Assembly (NCBI GenBank): GCA_026214975.1
Contig: CM047805.1
Coordinates: 186,311,333-186,375,332, forward strand
Source: Gentiana macrophylla
Taxonomy: Eukaryota > Streptophyta > Magnoliopsida > Gentianales > Gentianaceae
Direction: 5' to 3'
DNA: 64,000 nt
This document shows, in pieces, positions 56,039 to 64,000 of the stretch. Under the pieces are notes generated by a model. The model made no database searches, was not told the DNA's origin, and saw only the letters and a list, made by a program, of their open reading frames with translations. Made by a program: the position numbers and the translations under genes. Positions within the stretch are counted from its first letter, which is position 1; each line of letters begins with the position of its first letter.

Positions 56039-57129
56039 TTCAAGCTGTGTAATGAATCTTTTTTTACTCTCTGTCTCCTCTCTAGAAAAACTGTCAAATT
56101 CTCTCTCTAGAAAATCCTACTCTTGCAAGTCGGTTATTCCTCTGTCTCCGGCACCGGCTGTCGAAAGGCGTCGGTGCCGGCGGATCTTCATGTTCTAGTA
56201 TTTTTCCTTTTTGCTTTTCTTGTTTTTTCGTTTCCCATCTTCAGATCTTCTCTCCCCCGCCTTCGTTTTCTCACGTCTGGAGCAGCCATCCATGTCTTCC
56301 AAGCAGGTAGCGGCGGTTTTGACCGGAGAAGAAACTCTACTCCTCCTTTTGTTCTGAAAAATGACTATCATGGGAAGGGGCTGGAAGAGAGGGGTTCCTT
56401 CTTGGTTGGTTTGGCAATTTTGATCTACGCTGCTGCTATTTTGGTATCCATCGGCCTCCAGTCGGACAACCTGAAGCAGGCCGGATGTGGTCTTCCCATG
56501 GTGGATGGGCAACTGGTGTTCATTAAGGCTGCTTTTTGGCTTCGGATACTAGTGCTTGTCTATGGAGAAAGGCTTTCATTGACGATTTTTTGTTTCTCCA
56601 CTTTTTGGCCGTTGAAATTGGTTTGTTGTGATAAGGATTTAATGGGTTTTTCTTTTGTGGTCGGTGGTTACGGCGGCGTTGGTGGCTACGGTGGAGTTGG
56701 TGGTGGTGGAGGTGTTTGTGGTATGCAAGAAGCCATTTTTGGCAACTTGTGGTGTGGTTGTTCAATTTTTAGTGTTTGTCGTGTTTGTATTTGCCTCGAC
56801 TGGTGTCGGTTTTCGTCGGGCTTGTCGGTCTCTATCTTTGCTGCTGATTGGTGTTTTTCTCCCGTTTTGGAGTCCGGGCGTCCATAAGATATGGCGGTTT
56901 GTTTTCCGATTTTATTTTACCAAATCGATTCTCCTGAGTGAGGCAATGTTTGGTCTACTTGGGATTCTTCCCAAGTTGTTTTTCTTATGTTTCCTTTTGA
57001 AGGAAATGGTGTCGATAAGCATCTTGGTGGTAGTCGGTTTGTCGGTGTGATTCAGCGGTTGTCGGGTTGTAAACCTTGTTTGTTTGTTATTTTAATAATA
57101 TATCTTTCGTTCGGTAAAAAAATAAAAAA
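56039..57129 (+). mobile_element. LINE-derived insertion with poly-A tail and 18-bp TSD
   Basis: The perfect direct repeat aaataatgaggcatggaa flanks the insert (56021-56038, 57130-57147). The insert ends in an A-rich tail preceded by ttgtttgttattttaataat, the same 3' end type as the LINE tail at 20.6 kb. The first ~100 bases are a CT-rich leader like an L1 5' UTR. There is no ORF2 (RT or endonuclease), so this is an internally deleted, non-autonomous LINE derivative, or a retroposed transcript. Confidence 0.8.
56123..56887 (+). CDS. 254-residue ORF inside the LINE-derived element, function unknown
   Basis: A single open frame with hydrophobic segments (LVFFLFAFLVFSFPIF at about 25-40; FLVGLAILIYAAAILVSIGL at about 93-112) and a glycine-rich stretch GGYGGVGGYGGVGGGGGVCG at about 187-207. 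I recognise no L1 ORF1 motif (no zinc knuckle or RRM). Other frames are open as well, so it may be a chance ORF. It begins within the element and ends before its tail. Confidence 0.25.
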   Translation: MQVGYSSVSGTGCRKASVPADLHVLVFFLFAFLVFSFPIFRSSLPRLRFLTSGAAIHVFQAGSGGFDRRRNSTPPFVLKNDYHGKGLEERGSFLVGLAILIYAAAILVSIGLQSDNLKQAGCGLPMVDGQLVFIKAAFWLRILVLVYGERLSLTIFCFSTFWPLKLVCCDKDLMGFSFVVGGYGGVGGYGGVGGGGGVCGMQEAIFGNLWCGCSIFSVCRVCICLDWCRFSSGLSVSIFAADWCFSPVLESGRP

Positions 57130-57149
57130 AAATAATGAGGCATGGAACC

Positions 57150-57369
57150 TTTTTTTTCTTTTTTATTTCGCTTTTTTTTCTTCTTTCTTTTAGTGTAAAT
57201 TATGTTATTCCGTGCCAATAACGTATGAATGGCCTAACTTTTAGTGATACTAAAGTCAAGTGGTAATGGTATATAAAAGAAACAAATACTAGTAGTGGCA
57301 TTAGTACTATTCATTCATAAAAAAAGGGATTATAAAAATTTGATTTCATTTTGGGAGTGAAAGTCCTCG
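57150..57369. other. Short non-coding spacer between retroposons
   Basis: AT-rich flanking DNA between the LINE-derived element and the SINE. Nothing recognised. Confidence 0.4.
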
Positions 57370-57383
57370 TTTACGGGTTTATT

Positions 57384-57617
57384 AAAAAACGGTTAAATTC
57401 TAACCGTAAGGCCCCCTCACCCTCGATTTCATAGGAGTGCGAGAAGATGTTAATCAGAGACCTAGGAGCTCCAGGGAGGGGTTTGCGTTATTATATCTTC
57501 TTACCGAAAGGGGCCGGTCCTTTACGGTATTCGAACCCCCACACTTCGGCTTTCAGACTCCGCTAGGCACTACACCACGCCCAACCCTTTACCACTAGGC
57601 CATATCCATATGATTCA
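57384..57617 (-). mobile_element. tRNA-derived SINE with 14-bp TSD
   Basis: On the minus strand an A box (TGGCCTAGTGG, about 57590-57600) and a B box (GGTTCGAATAC, about 57523-57533) have the spacing of an internal polymerase III promoter. The perfect direct repeat tttacgggtttatt flanks the insert (57370-57383, 57618-57631). The 3' end on the minus strand is T/A-rich (ccgttttttaataa). Length 234 bases. SINEs are copied by LINE machinery, and LINEs with similar history lie on both sides. Confidence 0.88.
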
Positions 57618-57708
57618 TTTACGGGTTTATTTGTATTATGGTGCATGGTTCGAGTGCTAAAGTTTTTAATATGTTAAGATTCTGATTTAATGGGAGATGA
57701 TGCACGGT

Positions 57709-58118
57709 TAAGAACACAATCTTTATCGGAGGGCTAATGGTGAAGCTATGATGATGGTTAACGACTATGGTGTCTATGCCTTTTGGGTGAAGGTTGATTC
57801 TCTGACGGCTATTATTGCAATTAACACGAATCAAAATAAGGATTGCTTTCCTATCATTGAAGATATTCACAAGATGAAAGAAGATGGAGGAGATGATGAT
57901 TACCTTCAAACAGAAAAGAACTCAATCGTGTTGCGGGTTGTCTTACGAGAATGGGGCATCGGAGTCCATTGGGAGTTACCACTTTGAGAGCCTTCTAGGA
58001 GTGCTCTGGCTATCTTGTAAGAAGATTTGAAGGAATTCATTTCCTAAAGAGTATATTTTGTCTTTTGGGATTCCCAGCAAGGCTTGTAACCTCTTCGTGT
58101 GTAAAAAAAAAAAAATTT
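57709..58118 (+). mobile_element. 5'-truncated L1-type LINE: RNase H end plus poly-A, with TSD
   Basis: Flanked by agatgatgcacggt (57695-57708) and agatgatgcatggt (58119-58132), one mismatch. The insert reads VKVDSLTAIIAIN...IIEDIHKMKE and then, in a neighbouring frame, ANRVADCLREWGHRSPLGV-like sequence. This is the RNase H-like tail found at the end of plant L1 ORF2. A poly-A run closes it at about 58103-58115. A dead truncated copy. Confidence 0.8.
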
Positions 58119-58132
58119 AGATGATGCATGGT

Positions 58133-58555
58133 GGCTATCACTACTGTGTACATGGTTGGTGTTTTTTATTTTTATATTTGTTAAGACTAATATTTTGGAG
58201 TCGTATTGTCACTAATAACTTCTAGGTTATGTTTCATTTCCTACTTATTAATCACATTGATTGAAATAACATGACATCCAATTATTATCCAACTAATTAA
58301 TGTTTCACCCATACTTCATCACATTGATTGAAATACATGGTCTTAAATACATGACATGGAATTGATATCCAGCTTATGTTTTAATTCATACTTAATCATA
58401 GTGATTGTTTTAAGTGGGTGAGACTAAATTCTCACATTGTTTATTCGTTTGTTTTGGCATTTTGATCTTTAATATAAATAAGATCAATCTTTAGTAGAGT
58501 ATTTTGTAATAGATGTTTATTGTTCTTTGAAATTTCTCATTTATGATATAAACTC
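58133..58555. other. Flanking DNA left of the copia LTR
   Basis: AT-rich, with a weak internal repeat (cacattgattgaaatacatg near 58255 and 58321). No gene. Confidence 0.4.
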
Positions 58556-58764
58556 TGAGGAAATCAGGAGGATGACCTCCTGAAAGTTGAAGACGAAGAA
58601 CAGAGACCTTTTGGGAGAAAATATCCTTTTGGGAAATACTATTTCTGATAAAAGAATTGAAAAGTCTATTACAATAATGTTCTATTTTGCTATTTATACC
58701 CTACAGCTATTATATATACAAATTAATGAATTATAACATAATATAATATTATTTTGTATCCTCA
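58556..58764 (-). repeat. 3' LTR of a copia element
   Basis: Begins TGAGGAAA and ends TATCCTCA on the plus strand, 209 bases. The purine tract (complement of agatccccccac, 58765-58776) adjoins its right edge, fixing a minus-strand element. A short LTR is common in this copia group. Confidence 0.75.
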
Positions 58765-59778
58765 AGATCCCCCCACAAGCTGGCTGGGGCATAAACGTCT
58801 TTAACATGAAAGAAGCGTAGGGAGCGTTGAAGTGCAGGGCCATCCAATGGTTTGGTGAAACAATCAGCGAGCTGCAGCGATGAGGCAATGGGAAGCAGTT
58901 TGACCAGGCCAGCTTGAAGTTTTTCACGGACAACGTGGCAATCGACTTCGATGTGCTTTGTGCGCTCATGGAAAACCGGGTTACTGGCAATGTGTAGTGC
59001 ACTTTGATTATCACAATAGAGAGGGACCGGTAAATAAAGTGGAACATTCAAATCACGAAGAAGATACATAAACCATTGTATTTCAGCAACCGTGACGGCC
59101 ATGGCTCGATATTCTGATTCAGCCGAGCTACGAGAAACAGTGTTTTGCTTCTGGGCACGCCAAGAAACCAAAGCATCCCCAAGAAATAGGCAGTACCCTG
59201 TGACAGATTTGCGAGTCTCCGGGTAGCCGGCCCAATCCGAGTCCATAAACGCTTTGAGAGTTAGAAGATTCTCAGCCGGATATAGAAGGCCCTGACCGGG
59301 GTTCCGTTTAAGGTATTTCAAAACCCTGTAAGCTACCTGTTGGTGATGGACTGTAGTCACATCGAGAAATTGCGAGAGCTGCTGTACCGCATATGCAATA
59401 TCGGGCCGTGATAGTGTTAGATAAAACAGCTTCCCAACAAGCTTCCTATATTGAGAAGTATCATGGAGTAGAGCAGAATCACCATGAGACAACGCTTGCT
59501 TTACTTTCTAGTGGAGTACAAGCTGGTTTAGCTCCTAGTTGATCAAAATCTTGGAGCAAATTGAGAGTATACTTACGTTGAGAGAAGACTAACCCCTCAT
59601 GTGTCCTTGCCACTTCGAGCCCAAGGAAATATTTGAGAGGGCCAATATCCTTGATCTGAAACTGTTCATGCAAGAAGGTTTTAATTTCCCGAATGTCATC
59701 TAGAGAATTGCCATTAAGTAAAACGTCATCTACGTAGACCAAAGCGACCAAGAAGGCATTAGTAGTAATACCATCCAT
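58750..59778 (-). pseudogene. Ty1-copia pol fragment (RT end and RNase H)
   Basis: The minus strand starts inside reverse transcriptase (LVALVYVDDVLLNGNSLDDI, YVDD at about 59735), continues through FQIKDIGPLKYFLGLEVARTHEGL and YTLNLLQDFDQLGAKPACTPLE, shifts frame near 59490, then YRKLVGKLFYLTLSRPDIAYAVQQLSQF, DSDWAGYPETRKSVTGYCLFLG, SWRAQKQNTVSRSSAESEYRAM, CDNQSALHIASNPVFHERTKHIEVDCH and LADCFTKPL, ending LWGDLEDTK. Apart from that one shift it is clean, so quite young. The N-terminal two thirds of the element were removed where LTR A begins. Confidence 0.9.
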
Positions 59779-60557
59779 AGCGGAGCGATTTTAGGATCTA
59801 GATCTATAAATTACATGTAATAAAATAACTAGATCTACTCTACAAGGGGGTTGTAGAACATACCTCTTGGATCTCAAAATCCAAGTTGAAGAACCGCAAT
59901 AGAAAGAATGAAAGATTGTGTGAAGAGCACCACGATCTTCCGTACGTGTGATCCAAACAACTCCCGGTGGAAGGAAATCCTCGACTCGAATCCTTCCGAT
60001 ATGCTACCCGGAAAAACCTCCAAGATTTTCCCCACTTCCCCTTGGCCGAAATTTTTCTTCCCCTCCCTAGAGGTAGAAGTCGAAATTTATGTTGTGTGTA
60101 TGAGTTGGGAGAACTCTGTTTATATAGGAGAGTAATCCTTGTCCTCCAAGGATTTTATTTTGTAAATAAATAAATCCAATAAATAAAAGACAATCCCATA
60201 ATATTCTAGAACAAATCTAGAATAATCTTTATTTTTATTTCTTACCATAAATATTTATTCAATAAATATTTTGTGCACATGTCTTATTAATACACAAGAA
60301 AACAATTTCTTGTTCATTAAAACATGCTATGGCCGAAAATTACTTATTGTGACCTAGTCACAATAATTTTCGACTATGATACACTTTTGGCCCAAGATTA
60401 TGAAAAATGCATTTTTCACATATTTAATTATTTAGCCCAACTAATTTAATAGTCCACTAAACAATTAATTCACATATCGTTTTAATTAAATTCTAATAAG
60501 AACTAAATTAATATTATTAGGATTAGACGTCCGAGAATAGCTATGCTATATTGGAGG
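59766..60557 (-). mobile_element. Copia LTR fragment A (interrupted)
   Basis: About 790 bases match the left part of LTR B (60558-62371) with roughly 90 per cent identity by eye: ...accatccata, ggatctagat, gtagaacatacctcttggat, cacgatcttccg, cctccaagattttcc, gagtaatccttgtc. It stops in ctatattggagg at exactly the point where LTR B carries on with cacgtcgggg, so LTR B probably inserted here. Confidence 0.75.
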
Positions 60558-62371
60558 TGTTAGTATTACCATCCATAACGGAGGCGATTTAAGGATCTAG
60601 ATCATATATTACACGTAATAAAATAACTAGATCTATATCTACAAGGGGTTGTAGAACATACCTCTTGGATCTCAAAATCCAAGTAGAAGAACCATGATAG
60701 GAAGAACAAAAGATGGTGTAAAGAGCACCACGATCTTCCGCACGTGTGATCCGAGCAACTCCCGGTGGAAGGAAATCCTCGTCTCGAATCCTTCCGATAT
60801 GCTACCCGGAAAGCCTCCAAGATTTTCCTCCATTCCCCTTGGCCGAAATTTTCCTTCTCCTCTCTAAGAGGTGAAAGTCGAAATTTATATTGTGTGTATG
60901 AGTTGGGAGAACTCTCTTTATATAGGAGAGTAATCCTTGTCTTCCAAGGATTTTATTTTGCAAATAAAATAAATCCAATAAATAAAAATAATCCCATAAT
61001 ATTCTAGAACAAATCTAGAATAATATTTATCTTTATTTCTTACCACAAATATTTATCCAATAAGTATTTTGTGCACATGTCTTAAAACAATTTCTTGTTT
61101 CCTAAAACAATGCACTTGGGGCCGAAATTCATCTTATTGACCTAGTCAATAATTTTCGGCCATAACACATAAATTTTGCCAAGATTATGAAAAATGCCTT
61201 TTTCACATATTTAATTATTTAGACCAACTAATTTAATAGTCCACTAAACAATTAATTCACATATCGTTTTAATAAAATTCTAACAAGAACTAAATTAATA
61301 TTATTAGGATTCGACGTCCGAGAATAGCTATGCTATATTGGAGGCACGTCGGGGACCATGGGCTAATAATCAGCGGCTCCGATAAATCAAATAAATAATT
61401 ATCTTACGAACAGAATAATTATATTCGATAAATCAATCACAGGAATATGCCACCATAATCCCGTGACTACACTCCTCCGATTATAAGATTATATTTATCT
61501 CCTCACGAGAATGATAACAAGCGTTCATTGATATAATCATTACATATGGATTAATCCTCATGATTATTTCATTCTAAATCGGGAAGTTATCGTTAACCCT
61601 TTTTACAACCTCTTATCCTTATTTACCATTAACCCCCTAGTGATCAGTTAATTCATACAACTCACTGGTAGCTAATCAGTGTAATATGAACTCCATGGAT
61701 CGATCAGTTTGTAGGATTAACAAAAAAGGGAACTGTCTATCTACTTCCATAAATGGAAGGAATGGATTCCGTATCTGTGATAACACAGACTACTCACTCA
61801 ATCCAGTACAATGCCAAGATGGGGTAATTCAGATCACAGACTCAGTGTAATCCTTAACCGTCAAGTCAAACCTCATACTGATTCAAGCAGTTGACTGTGA
61901 TCACCTCAGGATTAAGATATATCCATAAATATGATCATCGATTGATTCGATAAGACTTCTCGATCACGAAATTATATCGAGAACTCAGATCAAATCGGTC
62001 CAGCCCTATATGATATATCTATCACATATAAATGCCCCACTAGGTTCTCTTAACCGAAAGTCCGGATAAGACAATCACACTATTGTGTTTACAGGCACAT
62101 TAATAGCACGTTAAAGGAGAGACCGATACTCTCGATTAACTTCACTACGGGCTAATTGTATTTTAAGTACATCTTCACTAACTCAATCCTCCCGTGTATA
62201 TCTCATACACTGAGTTAAGTGATTACATAAACGATATACTTTAGGGTTTTCTGTAGTGTAAATACTATTGTCACATCGGTGAATATGAGAATAATAAATA
62301 TGAATAATAATGTCAATTCATTCATTAAATAAAACAATTACAAAATTGTCTTTCGGGCATAACACCTAACA
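60558..62371 (-). repeat. 1.8-kb copia LTR B (3' LTR, minus orientation)
   Basis: Runs from TGTTAG to CTAACA on the plus strand. The next bases, atctcccacttgc, are the complement of a purine tract GCAAGTGGGAGAT, so this is the 3' LTR of a minus-strand element whose body lies to the right. Contains a 'tttatataggaga' TATA-like box near 60916. Related LTRs lie at 59766-60557 and 1740-2641. Confidence 0.8.
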
Positions 62372-64000
62372 ATCTCCCACTTGCACGAAAGCATGTGATT
62401 AATTGTTTTAGAGCACACCCTATTATTTAAAATACAACGAACTACATCTCACACTTGCTCTAAAGTAATGGAGACTCATCACGTATTCTAGTACCCATTA
62501 AGCATATCATAACCATTTTAGATGACAAAATACACTCCGAGTGTGCCGTCGTAGGATAGGTCAGTGACTCGGGGAGTACCTACATCTAAATATCATGGGT
62601 CTTAATGATTAGTCAGGTTGTCGGCTCGAGATGATCCGTAGAATCAAAACGTTACCGGTCCATCTAATTATTTAGTACTTTCCCAATATGCTTTTGACCT
62701 CTAGTGATTTCGGAAATCCTTATAAGCTACCCCTTCATCGTTTGCACAATGATGTGATATCGGCTTCCAAATCTAGAATCACTCCCAGATATGAAAAGGA
62801 AATCCTTAAGCTATATCGCCTCTCTAGCTACTACAAAAGCCGCTAATCACCCAACTAGTTAAAGTTGAGTTGGCGTTCTTTGGATTCCTCCAGGCAATAG
62901 CTTCAACACAAGTAAACAACGAGCGAGAGATCGACTTGGCGATCATCCTCAATCGACTTAAAGTCAAAATCGATTGTATCACACATATCCAAGTTCACAC
63001 ATGAATATGTCCGCATATTGTTCCTCGTTCTCTTCAAGATACTAAAGGAAATACTAAACTTGCTTTGTTAACCGCCGAATCTAAGATTCGATCAAAGTTG
63101 ACGTTCAATAACCTGACCATCTCTTACTAGAAAGAGAATCTATCCCATTTCTCTTGATCCGAAGATTTAGAGAGTCATTCCTGAGGCATAGGGTAGAACT
63201 TCCTCGTTGAATGTTGCATACACAGATGCATCATCTTAACCAATAAGATGGATGGGAAACCAGTGACTGATTCTAATGAATTCGACCGAGTCAAACTCTT
63301 TAGAATGTTGTCCAAAACTCTGTTGCAGAGAATTGTGGCATTGTCAGATTCTGACTTCAGATAACACACCCATGTTGTTGCCAACTGGTGCAGTGTTATC
63401 CTTCACAAACACTAATATATACTCCCTCCGTCTCAAAATGTTTGGGACATTTCCTTTTTTAGCCGCTTACGAAAAGTCTAATTAATCTTTGAAATTTCGT
63501 TAATTGATGTAATATTATTAGGGTTATGATAAAGTGAAACTTAAAGTATATAAATGTAAAAAGTATTAGATCATTTGATTAAATTCGAAGGATTAATTAG
63601 ACTTTTCGTAAGCGGTTGAAAAGTCAAACGTCCCAAACATTTTGAGACGGAGGGAGTATTTATATATTCACTACTGTACTAAATTGATATCCAGTCAACA
63701 AAAGACCTATCAATATTCTGGTCAATGCCACATATTTTAGAAATATGTGACTTATAATGACCAAAAGGTTTGCTTTTTATCCACAAAGGACATAAGCCTT
63801 GACAGTCATCCTGTCATAAGTTCATAAGGCAATACCCTTATGTTTCGAATGAATCCAGACTCCGTTTGTTTGGCAAAAAAATCACAGGGAATCACCCCTA
63901 TTTTACGATTTTGAGCGAAATCATGCAATACTAAGTGGTAAGAGAGTCCAAGGTCCGATTAACTCTCTCTTCTTGGGAATTACCCTAGACCACTCAAGCT
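62372..64000 (-). mobile_element. Interior (3' non-coding part) of the copia element, cut by window edge
   Basis: Starts with the polypurine tract at 62372-62384. Over 1.6 kb no pol ORF is found; motifs resemble the long 3' non-coding stretch seen in large copia elements. A Stowaway MITE has inserted at 63422-63656. The pol genes, if present, should lie beyond 64000. Confidence 0.6.
63422..63656. mobile_element. Stowaway-type MITE (Tc1/mariner)
   Basis: The ends CTCCCTCCGTCTCAAAATG and its inverse, with TA on both sides (63420-63421, 63657-63658), are the classic Stowaway hallmark. The arms stay complementary for about 60 bases (for example cttacgaaaagtctaattaa and its inverse). Length 235 bases. 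Confidence 0.92.

Noticed and set aside
62372..63410. Possible host gene right of the 1.8-kb LTR
   Set aside because: The polypurine tract and lack of any long frame mark this as the retrotransposon's own non-coding interior.
1..64000. CRISPR array or bacterial operon
   Set aside because: Direct repeats here are minisatellites or LTRs, without uniform spacers; genes are intron-containing plant genes.

Overview
This is nuclear DNA from a flowering plant, probably a eudicot. The evidence is spliced GT-AG genes with plant-specific families (exocyst EXO70A, NDR1/HIN1-like LEA_2 proteins, a uL13-family ribosomal protein), AT-rich intergenic DNA and a dense load of plant transposable elements: Ty1-copia, Ty3-gypsy, L1-type LINEs, a tRNA-derived SINE, CACTA, MULE and Stowaway-type MITEs. 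I see no bacterial-style operons and no CRISPR array.

Layout: 1-4.3 kb is nested, inverted copia LTR debris. 4.6-4.75 kb is a small MITE. 5.26-9.61 kb is an 11-exon EXO70A gene, and 10.24-11.12 kb is a LEA_2/NHL-like membrane protein gene. 12.1-12.9 kb is a LINE relic. 13.6-16.75 kb is a probable TIR element holding a minisatellite and a proline-rich gene fragment. 17.27-19.66 kb is an intact uL13 ribosomal protein gene. 20.5-21.2 kb has a tiny LINE tail and a MITE. 22.4-27.1 kb is a decayed copia element ending in a gypsy RT scrap. 27.2-28.8 kb is a gypsy LTR with a tRNA-Asp primer site on the minus strand. 29.1-33.7 kb is a CACTA element with a TNP2-type transposase. 34-41 and 44.8-46 kb hold exon-like pieces of unidentified genes, and 41.09-44.75 kb is a young gag-only copia element with a perfect 5-bp target duplication. 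46-48.3 kb has a tandem duplication and an RPA70 pseudogene. 49.75-50.4 kb is a G-rich minisatellite. 52.03-52.67 kb is an intact NHL gene whose upstream 73-bp repeat array is split by a 2.86-kb MULE (52.94-55.80 kb) carrying a DUF1985 gene and many 16-bp palindromes. 55.9-58.1 kb is a cluster of MITE, LINE and SINE insertions, three of them with target-site duplications. 58.56-64 kb is copia pol, LTR-in-LTR nesting and a Stowaway MITE.

Host genes: the intact-looking ones are the uL13 gene and the minus-strand NHL gene. EXO70A (two) and the first LEA_2 gene (one) carry single-base losses that break the frame although every splice site and the rest of the protein are conserved. The same one-base losses, mostly in short homopolymers, recur in the transposase and DUF1985 genes. 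Uncorrected base-calling error is therefore a serious alternative to pseudogenisation.

The most unusual item is the MULE at 52.94-55.80 kb. It combines long TIRs, a 9-bp duplication, a DUF1985 gene without a recognisable transposase, and arrays of near-palindromes of the form TACGTTTAAACGTA, all inserted in a repeated promoter-proximal unit of an NHL gene.
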